The notes beneath the pieces were generated by a model, which was not told the origin of the DNA, did not search any database, and saw only the letters and a program-made list of their open reading frames with translations. From the NCBI RefSeq assembly GCF_003286085.1, contig NW_020825352.1:124001-188000 (forward strand): DNA of 64,000 bases, read 5' to 3'. Shown in pieces: positions 50,360 through 60,499 of this stretch. This DNA comes from Drosophila persimilis (lineage: Eukaryota > Arthropoda > Insecta > Diptera > Drosophilidae). The position numbers and the translations under genes were made by a program. Each line of letters begins with the position of its first letter. Position 1 is the first letter of the stretch.

Positions 50360-50891
50360 ATTAAATAACTGCGGTAGCGGATTGTGTTTTTAAAAAGTTT
50401 TTATTTTACTTCGAACTTAACTTCACTGATATAGATTTAAGTAGAGGGTCACAAAGGAATTCCGGGCCAAGGGATTGCGCGATCTTAATTTTTAGCTAGA
50501 CTTTGCGGTGTCGCTGCTGGATCAAGACTGACTTGAACTTTCTGATCTTCGCATCGTTGATACCTTTCGGGAATCGTTTTTCTATAAACATTTCAATTTC
50601 GCCATCCCGAGTATTGGATTTCGTCATCCAAAGAGAGAACTGTAAAATGCCTAAAGTGCAGGATCTGCAGAAAGCCGGGAGTGAGATTGTTTATGAGAAG
50701 CCGGGTGTGGGCAAACATTGGTTTTCCATTTAGGCGAGTGTCAAAGATTGGGATTGCGGCGGGGGCGCTTGAGATTGTACATCCTAGAAATCAATTAGGC
50801 GGAGGCCCAAGATTGAAATTGTTTTCGTTTTGGAAAGCCAAAGATTGTTTACAACTCGTATAAGAGCTCAATAGAATTGGGTACGTTAACT
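50360..50891 (-). repeat. Probable 5' LTR of the gypsy-type element
   Basis: On the minus strand, sequence starting AGTTAACGTACCC (at 50891) and ending TTATTTAAT next to the primer site has the size (about 530 bp) and AG-start of gypsy LTRs. The outer boundary is inferred from that terminus only, since the partner LTR is missing. Confidence 0.45.
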
Positions 50892-51850
50892 TGCACAAAC
50901 ATATAAACGTGCATTAATTGATCATCGACATTCTCTTTGCTTTGTCTTGTTCTTTTCTTTTGATTGCATTCTTGTGTTTGCACTTCAATTAAATTTGACT
51001 TTAAATGTAAAATCATATAAACATATACATTTATATTAAGGAATATCTTTCCTATAGAATTAATTTCTTTATCATATGTCTTAAGTTCCTTTCCTAATCA
51101 ACTCAATGTTAAGCCTTGATTAACTCTGGCAATGTCGGCCAAAATATCATTCTTTAATTCTTTACTATTTTTATATAATTAATATTGTTCCACAGCTACC
51201 GAAGCGGCCCAACGAGCTCGTCAAGGAAAGTGTTTGAATTTGGTAATGATCATTAGTTTCGTATTGAATGGAAATGTTGACCTTCGTGAGTAAAAAGGCT
51301 CAGTTTTGCTATGAATTGTATTTTATATTCTTAAGTTAATGAACCTTTTGTTATATATGAATCTTTTGAATCTTGAGTAATAGAACTATTTTGAATTAAC
51401 ATGAATTTGGAATAAATAACAACCATTCTGTCTAAGTACATAATGCCAATGATGCATCGAGTGTAATAATGCAGCGGTAGTTACGTTAGGGGCCATGCCA
51501 ACATCGTTCCACGCATTGCCGAAGGTAGGGAGGGTATAGAAGAACTAGTGATCTCCTACACCTAGGATCACTAAATTAAATACGCGACTACCGGATTCCT
51601 TCTTGCCATCTATGCCGACCGGGGATTGATTACATTTGTTTTTTTTTTTTTTTTTTTGGTCAAAGTAGATTCTGTGTAAGTGCACTTAAATTTTTATAAT
51701 ATGACGAGAACAAGGAAGTATAGGGATAGGAAAGACCCCGACCCCATCCGGCGAGCTGAGCCCAGAGCGCAGTATAGTGCACTAACCCCGATTCCCTTTC
51801 CTGCTGAGGCTGCATTGCCAACAAGATTTAACCAGCCCGTAGCCGTAACA
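50892..51850 (+). repeat. Probable 5' LTR of the second RING-Gag element
   Basis: Its right end ...GTAACA is fixed by the primer site at 51859. The last 400 bases share GAAGGTAGGGAGGGTA and the AGGAAAGA...CCGGCGAGCT block with the LTR at 15079-17382, but are otherwise diverged. A T-run (51639-51658) interrupts it. The left boundary is unclear. The gypsy-type LTR may have inserted into it. Confidence 0.5.
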
Positions 51851-51858
51851 TTATAAAA

Positions 51859-51877
51859 TGGCGCCCAACGTGGGGCC
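51859..51877 (+). other. Primer-binding site of the second RING-Gag element (tRNA-Lys)
   Basis: TGGCGCCCAACGTGGGGCC lies eight bases after the LTR end. The following leader (51878-52467) has no supported ORF. Confidence 0.8.
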
Positions 51878-52467
51878 GAAGACGAAACGACGTGTTATAT
51901 TCGGAAAAGTGTAGAAAAGATACGATTATTTCCAGATGAGGATAATTCCGAACGGTTGGAGTAACCTTCGTGCTTCACGGTTAAGCTCTGTTAATACATC
52001 CATTAGCCTGTTAATTAGAAAATTCGTTATATCGTGTAGACGTGTAGTCAGCTTTTGGAATGGAGATTTCAATTCGACTGAGTAGGGATTGGTCTACCAA
52101 GAAATGACGGCGTGAACTGTATAGATGTCTGAAGAAAATATTTTAGTAGAATAAAGATGTTAGTGCCGTGTATCTGAGCTGTGGAATTTGCGATTGCAAT
52201 TCAGGACTTTGTATTGATCGACCCAACCAGACGCACGACCACTTTCAACTTTATAGGAACATGACTTGTTCGGTACTTGGAATGGCGGGTCTTAGAGAAA
52301 CTTTGAGTTCCCGACGAGTATCAAACATAGTCTAATAGGAACCTTTAATATCCATTTAATTCAATAATCATAGAGGCAGAAGAGAGGAGTTACACATCGA
52401 TGTAGAATTGGCATTTGTGGAAAAGACAGAAAATATTTTGCTGATTGGAAAAAAATTAAGAGGAAAT

Positions 52468-53487
52468 ATGGCCAGTAAAGATAATAGCTTTGAAACTGCA
52501 TTAAATCAGCATGGCTATTGTCGCATTTGCCACGATAAACTTGAGAAAGATCAATTGTTTGCCACGACACCGTGTCAACATCAATTTCACCATTCCTGTT
52601 TGACCGATTGGCTTAAGAGTTCACCGAGTTGTCCAACCTGTCGCGGACTATGCACTACAGAATTGTTAGTTCGGGGAAATGTTGATTTGGCGACGGAATT
52701 AAATAACGCGGACCTTGCGGAGGTAGGAGATTCGAACACTGAAGGAATTCCCCTCGATGCGCCAGGGCCAAGTGGAAGTAGATTTCGAGATAGAGGCAGA
52801 GGCGCTATTCCCAAGTCAAATATAGTAACGAGATCTAAGCAAAGGGAGGGAAATCCTACCCCTACAGACCCAACTAGCCAATCGCTTAATTCATCTAACG
52901 CCATGGATAAAAGTGAAATTGTTACTTTGGTAAGGTCAATGATGGGCACCCAACAAAAGACGTTGTTGGAGAAGCTAACCGCCCATATAGAGACAGCATT
53001 GAGCCATCAGCTGAGTTCGTTTCAATTGAGATCGGGACTTGCGGAGCAGGCTTCGAATTATCAGCATGCACCCGCAGACGTTAGGAGTAGAGCAAGCCAA
53101 GAGGCAGACTTAAGGAATACTAGCAATCGCTCTTCAGTTTCAATTTCACCAGAAAAGGTAGGACATGTTATTCAAAACTGGAAGGTAAAGTTTGACGGTA
53201 GTAAGGACGGTCCATCGGCCACAGAATTTATTTACCGGGTACGTTCCTTGACGGCACAGACCCTGGAAAACAATTTCCAGCTGGTTTGCGATCATTTGCA
53301 CCTATTGTTATCCGCAAAAGCAGGTGATTGGTTCTGGCAGTTCCATCGTAAACATGAAGAGTTCGCGTGGGAGACTTTTTGTCTGGCATTTAGGGATAAA
53401 TATGACGATGCTGCCACTGATGTCGACATATGGCGTAGAATCGCGAAACGAAAGCAAGGGGAAAATGAACCTTTTGATTCCGCATAG
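52468..53487 (+). pseudogene. gag: RING-Gag of the second element, N-terminal part (interrupted by LOA-type element)
   Basis: From Met 52468 (an upstream in-frame Met is at 52408) there is a RING-H2 finger with C18, C21, C36, H38, H41, C44, C55 and C58. The ligand spacing is identical to the finger at 17973-19532, although most other residues differ. A low-complexity linker and the Gag core (VKFDGSKDG, GDWFWQFH, FRDKYDD) follow. The frame is cut at about 53487 by the non-LTR element. The remainder resumes near 58600 after a loss of roughly 130 bp relative to the first element. Confidence 0.8.
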
Positions 53488-53520
53488 GATCATTTCCTTC
53501 CTGCGTTGTGAGACTTCCTG

Positions 53521-56500
53521 TCAGCAATTATCCCATCCAGACGCTCTCACAAAGTTCGCTATCCTCCTGGGACATAGTTTGGACATCTCTGAGATGTCGT
53601 GTAGAAAGGCTGAGCCCAGGTGCTGTAGCTTTCGTCTGCTGAGAGCTGGGCAGGAGCAGAACAGATGTTCCACTGTCTCCTCCTCTTCCTCGTCTCTACA
53701 GCTGCGACAAAAATCGTTATGTGGGGCCCCCAGCCTGTTAGCGTGGGTGCCTATTAGCCAGTGTCCCGTGAGGGAACGTGTGACTACGCTGCACCTTTTC
53801 CTGCTTAACTTGAGGAGCTCGGAGGTGCGCTTCATGTCCATGGTCGGCCATGTTTGCCGAGTTATGCGACATCGTGGCACTGTTTGCCACATATCGTTTT
53901 TTAGTCGCTTGTATTGCTCCCTTATAATGAGCTTACAGGTGGCCATTGGCATACAGATATCCTCCTTGTCTTGGAGAAGGGGGATTGTAGTGCCAGATCT
54001 GGCCAGCTCGTCCGCTATACAGTTGCCCTCGATGTCCCGGTGGCCCGGGACCCAAATTAGGCTAATAGCAAATTGCTGAGCCATCTCGTGCAGAGATTTG
54101 CGGCAGTCTGCCACGGTGGCCGAGTTCGAGGAAATCGCGCTTAGCGATTTGATCGCAGCCTGGCTGTCGCTATAAATGTTTAGCTTGGTTGCCGTGACGG
54201 CAGCCGCTTGTAGGCTGATTGCTATGACTTCCGCTTGAAAGACACTGCAATGATCTGGGAGTCTGAAGGAATGCCTTATGTTTAGCTGTTCAGAGTAGAT
54301 TCCCCCTCCGACTCTGTCGTCCAGCTTTGATCCATCTGTGAAGATGTTTATGGCCCCATCTGGGAATGGGAGTCCCTCGAGCCATTCGTCTCTATGAGGG
54401 ATGATTGTGTCGAAGGGAGTGTCTGTATACTCTCTTGGAACTTGGTAGTCTGTTTTTGAGGGGACGGTACTGCTATTTAATATGGCTGAGTGACCTATGC
54501 ACTGTGTCACCCATTGATCTGAGTCTCTTAGACGTATTGCTGCTGCTTCTGCCCGTTCCTTTCCTGCGAGTTCAAGGCTCTGTAGGCATAGGATGGCATT
54601 TAGCGCATCATTTGGGGTGGTGCGAAGAGCTCCGCTGATGCATAGGGCGGCAGTCCGCTGAACTTTGCCCAGTTGCTTGGTGATCGCCCTTTTTGATACC
54701 ACACCGTAACTGCGTAGAGTAGTATTGGTCTAACTATAGCTTGATATATCCATAGGACTATGCTTGGGATCATACCCCATCTTAGCCCAATAGCTTTTTT
54801 GCATGTATAGAGTGCAGTCATTGCCTTCTTCACTCTGTCTTTGACATTCAGGTTCCAGCTGAGCTTCTTGTCAATTACCAACCCTAAGTAACTGGCACTG
54901 TCGTTAAAGGAGAGCCTGCATCCTTGTAGTATTGGAGGGTTGAAGGCGGGACCTTGTATTTATTTGTGAATAATACGAGTTCCGTTTTTGAGGGATTTAC
55001 TCCCAGACCGCGCGATTCCGTCCAATCCGACAGTTGCGCTAGCTTTGTGGACATTAAGTCGCACAGTGTTTGGGGGTATTTCCCCGAGAAAATAATCGCA
55101 ACGTCATCCGCACAGGCCACGACTTTGCAGCCCCCCCCCCCCTCCAGGTCCCATAGAATCTTGTTGACTGCTATGTTCCACAGAAGAGGAGACAGGACAC
55201 CACCTTGCGGGGTGCCTCTGTTGACATACCTTGACTGGGCGGACGATCCCATCGATGATGTCACCGTCCTGCATGTGAGCAATTGATCAATGAGCATCAC
55301 CAAGTGACGGTCCACCCCCAGGTCAGTCAGGGCTTCTGTAATGGCACCCGGTACAACGTTGTTGAAAGCTCCCTCAATATCGAGAAATGCTATGAGTGAG
55401 TACTCTTTGTGATGCAGAGATTTCTCTACCGCAGAGATCACTTCATGAAGAGCCGTTTCCGTGGATTTTCCTTTCCGGTAGGCATGCTGTGCGCCTGACA
55501 GCAACTGAGGGTGTATAGTTGTCCTCAGTTGCAGCCCGACGAGTCTCTCAAAGGTTTTGAGGAGGAAGGACGATAGGCTGATTGGTCTAAAGTCTTTTGC
55601 AGCTGAGTGCGAGGCTTTCCCAGCTTTGGGAATGAAGACTATCTTTGCCTTAAGCCATGTTCGCGGGATTGTACCCACAGCCAGTATCTTCCTGAAGATA
55701 CCTTGTAGCCAGTTTATGGCCGTATCCCCGGCCTTCTGAAGTTGGGCCGGGATTACCTGGTCTGGGCCTGGCGATTTGAACGGGTTGAAGCTGTTTATTG
55801 CCCAGCTTATGTTACGTTTTGTGAGGATGTGATCCATCGAGGTTACCGGTCCCTCTCCTGGAAGATGTGCCGTCTCGATGGTTGTGCACCCTGGAAAATG
55901 TGTGTCTAGTAGAATGTGCAGGGACTCCTCACTGGAGTTAGTCCACGTGCCGTCATTCCTTTTAAGATACCCCACCGAGGGGTTAGTTTTTGAGAGAATC
56001 TTGCGAAGCCTTGCGGCCTCTGATGTTTCCTCAATTTCCGAGCAAAATTTTTGCCAAGAGGCCCTTTTTGCTTTCCTTGTTTCCTTTTTATATAGTGACA
56101 GACTGATTTTATAGTCTGCCCAGTGGCTCTCCTCGTTCGCGCTTTTGGCCCTGTTGAAAAGGGTCCTGCAGCTTTTACGTAGGATGTCTATTTGTTTTGA
56201 CCACCAGGGGGGTTTCTTTTTCCCCCTAGGTTTGCTAGAGGGGCATGCTGCCGCGAAGGCTTTGTTGCATGCCTCTGTGAACCTGTTCACTAGGCGATCT
56301 AGGTCGTCTTTTGTGTCAGGGCATGATGGTGCTTTGGAGGGGAGTAAGTCCTCCAGGGCTGAGCGATATTTTTTATCCCAGTTGGCTTTCCTGGGATTAA
56401 TATAGTCCTTAGGTTTCGGACACTCGAGGGATAGTGTGGTCTCGATGTATCTGTGGTCAGAGAAAGAGTGGTCATCAAGGACTTACCAACTCTGGACTAT

Positions 56501-57121
56501 GTCTAACAGGTTGGAAGACACTAGGGTGATGTCAATAACCTCCTGTCGATTTTTAATTATAAAAGTGGGGTCGTTGCCCCGATTACAAATAAATAGATTT
56601 GAGTTAAGGACGAAGCTGAAAAGTGACTCACCCCTTGCATTTGTGTTCGAGCTCCCCCATTGAGTGTGGTGAGCGTTGGCATCGCAACCTATTAATAGGT
56701 CTATGTCCGACCTCTCGCTGTCGCTGGCTAGTTTGCGAACAAGGTTGTTGGGAGGATCGTTTCCCTCATGGGCCATGTAGGACGACATCAGCCTTAGATG
56801 TGTCCCTTTCAGCTCTAGACTTGCCGCCGTGTTGTCGCTATCGCTATAATTATGGAGCAGAAAGATATTAAGGTGCTTTCTGGCGAGAATGCAGGTGCGG
56901 GTTTTACCTTCATGTTGAGCTACAATTATCTTGTACTCCTTCGACCCTAGTCCACAAACCTTGTCTCCCACTATCCAAGGTTCCTGGATCAGGCCTACGT
57001 CTGCTCCGCTCTCTTCGAGGCGGAGTATAAGAGCAGCGGATGCTGCTTTACAGTGGTGGAGATTGATCTGAAGGAGCCTCAGGGACATCCTTAGTGTTCT
57101 CCACCACTGTAATGTCGGCAT
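53521..57121 (-). pseudogene. LOA-type ORF2: APE endonuclease, RT, RNase H (one stop, two frameshifts)
   Basis: The endonuclease spans about 57090-56490 (QINLHHCKAAS, IQEPWI, GCDANAHHTQWGS). An in-frame TAA at 56485-56483 separates it from the RT in the same frame. RT (56290-54884) shows FRPISLSSFLLK, FLDIEGAF, GTPQGGVLSP and CADDVAI with both Asp. A frameshift near 54965 (in CCC/GG) and another near 54700 (in an A5 run) lead to the RNase H frame (54702-53521), with FTDGSK, E in FQAEVIAIS, YSDSQAA and VPGHRDIEGN. The C-terminal CxxC...H-x4-C (CRSC...EHLFCSC) is present. The three lesions are few, so inactivation is recent. Confidence 0.85.
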
Positions 57122-58289
57122 CCGGATCGTCCTCGACTTCCTCGTGGCAACACATCGCCTCGAAGTCGCATCTCAGCGTGCCATCGGTGGAGTAGCCCTC
57201 TGGGTCTATCTCTGTGTGATCGTCGGGTGCTTCGATCTCCGAGGCAGCGTCCTGGTCGACTGACTTGTCGACAGGACGTGCCTCGGCCGCCGCATCCGAC
57301 TTGTAGACCTTTACGGTCACAGAGCTGAACCCTAAATTGAGCTCGCCTTTGGCAGCCTCAATCGGGGCCAGCGACTCTTTGTTGAGGACGACCACCGCCT
57401 GGTTTGTGGGGCCCTGTGTCGTCTCAACTTTGACCACCTTCCAATCCGCTGTTGGGAGGTGGGGGTTGCATCTTTGCAGCATTTTAGGTCCAGGCTGCTT
57501 TTCCAGCAGCTCGAAGCAGCGGTCGGCCAGTGCCGCTTCCACCCACTTCCACTGGTTCCTAGGGATCCGGAACGATGCGTTAGGCAGCACTCTGGAGCGC
57601 TTCGGTGTCGGCCCCGGAGTCTCCTGCGAGCGCTGCCTTTTTTGCTGAGGGGCTTCCTTCTTCGGTGCTTCCTTGCCAAAGTTCGGCAGCACCTTCGTGG
57701 CCCACTCAACCTTCTTAATCCATTTGTCCGTCGGGCTGGACATCTGGCTTGCGTTCTGCCGACGGAGTATGTTGCCAGCACTCCTTCTATCGGCATATGT
57801 AAAAGATTTCGCTTTGACACTAGTAGATGGTGACTCATCACCCGCCACTTTACCAGCAGGCAGAGCAGCCGCAGGATTGCATAGCCACTCTGCCAAGGTA
57901 TCGGTTTTGGGAGCCAATTCACCACCCACCCCGACACCGGGATGGGACCCCTTTGGGCTCTCCCTAGCATCTTCCGCCGCGCAGGTTTTCCCTGCTGATT
58001 TCCGGATCGGGCCAGGCCTTTGGGCCGCTGCCTTCCCCTGTTTGGGATTGCTCCCTGTTGGCATTTGGGGAGTGCCAGACTCATTTTGTTTGTTTTTAAA
58101 TTCTTCCATTCTTTTCCCACGAGCTGCAGAGAAGGGGTACGGTCCGTCCGGGCAGAGATCCACGTTGCCCGGATAAGGCATACTTAGAACAGGGGGCTGC
58201 CAAGTCCCTGAGCTCTCCGTTAACGACTGGGCTAGTTTTATATACCGGGCCCACAGCCAGGCTGACTCTCGGCACGGGTCGAATAACAC
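57048..58289 (-). CDS. LOA-type ORF1 protein (413 aa)
   Basis: The frame is intact. Likely true starts are Met1 (58289) or the Met near residue 65 (MEEFKNKQN). It is Lys/Pro/Ala-rich in residues 60-230. A conserved domain follows (about 235-335: IPRNQWKWVEAAL, VVVLNKESL, VTVKVYK) resembling the DUF4780-type region of LOA-group ORF1s. The tail is acidic. No CCHC knuckle is present. It overlaps ORF2 by about 70 bases in a different frame. It presumably coats element RNA. Confidence 0.7.
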   Translation of the reverse strand: MLFDPCRESAWLWARYIKLAQSLTESSGTWQPPVLSMPYPGNVDLCPDGPYPFSAARGKRMEEFKNKQNESGTPQMPTGSNPKQGKAAAQRPGPIRKSAGKTCAAEDARESPKGSHPGVGVGGELAPKTDTLAEWLCNPAAALPAGKVAGDESPSTSVKAKSFTYADRRSAGNILRRQNASQMSSPTDKWIKKVEWATKVLPNFGKEAPKKEAPQQKRQRSQETPGPTPKRSRVLPNASFRIPRNQWKWVEAALADRCFELLEKQPGPKMLQRCNPHLPTADWKVVKVETTQGPTNQAVVVLNKESLAPIEAAKGELNLGFSSVTVKVYKSDAAAEARPVDKSVDQDAASEIEAPDDHTEIDPEGYSTDGTLRCDFEAMCCHEEVEDDPDADITVVENTKDVPEAPSDQSPPL

Positions 58290-58493
58290 TCTTAGTCCGG
58301 CCCGGTGTGAGCTGAATGTGGGGGGTTGGGATGTGGGTAGGTAGTGTGTAGGGATAGGTGAGTGTGTGAGCTACTTATACGAGGCGGCACCACAAGCGCA
58401 TCGTCAGTGCTGCTACTTCGCGAACACCCGCTGGCTGTCCGGGGCTGCTTATTTTCGGTACTCTCCCTAGGGATGTCCGATTATTGGCAGCTG

Positions 58494-58524
58494 ACCTACC
58501 TATATGACCTGTATATAGGTAGGT
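58494..58524. other. Perfect 12-bp inverted repeat with 7-nt loop at the LOA-type 5' end
   Basis: ACCTACCTATAT at 58494-58505 is followed by a 7-base loop and its exact reverse complement at 58513-58524. It lies in the 5' UTR region about 70 bases from the presumed end of the element. Confidence 0.75.
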
Positions 58525-58599
58525 CGTTCGCTATCCGCAACCTCCGACCCGTCCGGTGGCCTCAGCTAGGCCCCCTTTGAGCCACCTCACGAGCTCATC

Positions 58600-58972
58600 A
58601 GACCACGAGTTACTACATTTGAATATCACTTCGATAAAGAAATTACTTTTAGAGGTTAAAAAGCACGAACAATTTTATTCGGAACTTCGAAACCCTTCTT
58701 ACAAAACGCCTTTTGTAAACCGGCGCAACATCTCCGAGATCTCTCCGGAGAGGGAACACCTTGAGGAGCCTGAACCAATAATATCAGCGATCATGCGTAA
58801 TAAGATGTCCTGCTGGAATTGTGATAAGATAGGGCATAGATGGGATGATTGTGTGGAACCTAGAAGCATATTTTGTTACGGTTGTGGAACCAAGAATGTT
58901 TACAAGCCACGTTGCTCTAAGTGCCATCCTTCGGAAAACCGGCTGCGGGATGTGTCAACGAACCCCCTGTAG
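58600..58972 (+). pseudogene. gag: RING-Gag of the second element, C-terminal part
   Basis: It resumes at the block matching LRYELLHL of the first element's Gag and runs through a zinc knuckle CWNC-x4-H-x4-C (CWNCDKIGHRWDDC) and the following CYGC...CSKC pair, then stops at 58972. It is separated from its N-terminal half by the LOA-type insertion. Confidence 0.75.
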
Positions 58973-59504
58973 GCACATCCGTACCAAAACATAGCGAAAG
59001 CATCAGTCAGACTATAGATGAGGGTTTAGCTAAAACCGCTATGGACTCAGGATTTTTATCGGATAAACGACCAACTAGATATTTACCCTTACATGTAAGA
59101 CTGTCAAATTACAAGAAAGCTAGAAATAGGATATTTGGCGATCTTTGTACCATATCAACTACGACAAAATCTAAAAGATCTACCCTTCGATTACGCAAAT
59201 TTTGGAAAACAGTTGTTAGCACTCGACAATGCTTAATTGCTTCCATATTCAGTACGGGAGATAATCGTCTGTACACACCCATCACGATTGAAGACAAGGT
59301 TTACAACGCCTTGTTAGATTCTGGAGCGTCGGTTAGTTGCGTTGGCAACAATGCCGCCCGTGCTCTCCTTAACCATCCGAAATCACGTAAGTGTTCGGGA
59401 AGGGTTAAAACAGCCAGCGGAACCAAATGCTCGGTTGAGGGCATTTTCACAGCGACTATTACATATCGTAGTCTCACGGAAAGTATAGATTTTTTCATCA
59501 TACC
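58921..59504 (+). pseudogene. pol: Pol start (protease) of the second RING-Gag element, cut by BEL LTR
   Basis: It is in the -1 frame relative to gag, overlapping it by about 50 bases, the same relation as in the first element. The protease motif LLDSGASVSC lies near residue 135-145. Similarity to the first element continues (NHPKSRKCSG, FFIIP) up to 59504, where a BEL LTR starts. The remaining pol does not reappear in the window. Confidence 0.8.
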
Positions 59505-60084
59505 TGTTCAGACACAGACATGTATTTAATGAATATTAGGAATATACAGTTCAATCTCATACACAAATACTCATAAATAAAATTGTTCATGTCATTTCAT
59601 GTAACTGAATATGACGACACGAAAAATACATTAGCAACTAAGAATAGACACTAGCACTTGTAAACTCGAACCCACCAAAAGGGATCAAGTAATAAACTAT
59701 CTACTTTATTGCTGCCAAGTACCTAAGTAAATACACTGAAATATAACCCCCGCACAGAGTAAGTGTACCCAATCTAAAAATACACTCACAAGGAGCCTGT
59801 GCGGTCCTTCCCATAGAATAAGAATTCCACTGTTAGCTATATAAGGAGATGCATTTGTTCAATAAAGTCAGTATCAGAAACAGTACCATAGCTGCCTGTC
59901 ACTTATCTTCCATCGCAATCAACAGAGGCTGTCGCTGTGTCTTCAGATCCTCACTTGCGCACCGTAGGATACCCTCTCCGCAGTCCAACTGGTTCAAGTT
60001 CTAGTTGCGACGACCAAACTGTAGACGGTTTATGTACCGTATGCAACCCAGCTTCCTACACACACACACACATACACATTAACA
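59505..60084 (+). repeat. 5' LTR of the plus-strand BEL/Pao element (580 bp)
   Basis: It starts TGTTCAGACACAG and ends CACATTAACA. It is the same length as 28132-28711 with scattered substitutions. The (CA)n stretch is at 60058-60072. The start is fixed by comparison of the two flanks. Confidence 0.88.
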
Positions 60085-60086
60085 AT

Positions 60087-60499
60087 TGGTGACCCCCGAC
60101 CTTGGTCATCCTTTCAAACTGTATAACAAGCTACAGTGAAAGGATTCGATCTGGACATCAGATTGAAGCAGTCAACAGGACATCTTCAATACAAATTTGC
60201 ATCAGGCCATACACTTACGGTAGCATCTCCTACCAATAAGTATCACTTTGGCAAATCTGACATATTCAGGTTATCAGCCAACAGAAAAACAGCTATAGAA
60301 TTCGATTACCACCGAGGCAATCAATTTTTGTTTTTTCGTGCGTTCCATAGATTGGAAACAGCACAAATCCCTCCATCCAACACATCACCTGTACTATTAC
60401 CTTTCTGACCAACAACGGTTGCGATTCGGAGCGTATCCAGCTGCAAAGCAAATAAAACACTCCCAACGGGTCAAAAAGTAATAAGTACAAACAGATAGA
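60087..60499 (+). other. BEL/Pao primer site and leader
   Basis: The primer site TGGTGACCCCCGACCTTGG is at 60087-60105. A 90-codon frame (60136-60408) is conserved with the other copy. It has no recognised domain and ends 90 bases before gag. Confidence 0.5.

Larger units (their letters stand above)
45163..50891 (-). mobile_element. Decayed gypsy-type element (minus strand), 3' end missing
   Basis: On the minus strand it runs LTR (about 50891-50360), tRNA-Lys primer site, leader, gag (split by a DINE), protease, RT and RNase H, and then breaks off at about 45180. Integrase, env and the 3' LTR are absent. Pol has a stop, a frameshift and a catalytic substitution. Gag sequence, Lys primer and LTR starting AGTTAAC point to gypsy itself or a close relative. 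Confidence 0.75.
53488..58590 (-). mobile_element. LOA-type non-LTR retrotransposon inserted in RING-gag (inactive)
   Basis: On the minus strand: 5' UTR (about 58590-58290), ORF1 (58289-57048), and ORF2 with endonuclease, reverse transcriptase and RNase H (57121-53521). It has a very short 3' end and no poly(A). An RNase H domain after RT and an ORF1 without zinc knuckles fit the LOA/Bilbo/baggins group better than jockey. It is nearly full length but has one stop and two frameshifts in ORF2. Confidence 0.8.

Noticed and set aside
53324..54079. 251-codon plus-strand ORF opposite the RNase H region
   Set aside because: It starts in RING-gag in a wrong frame and continues antisense to a well-supported RNase H domain.
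56483..57121. A host exonuclease/phosphatase gene
   Set aside because: The domain is the APE-type endonuclease of the LOA-type element. It lies in the same frame as the RT, with only one stop between.
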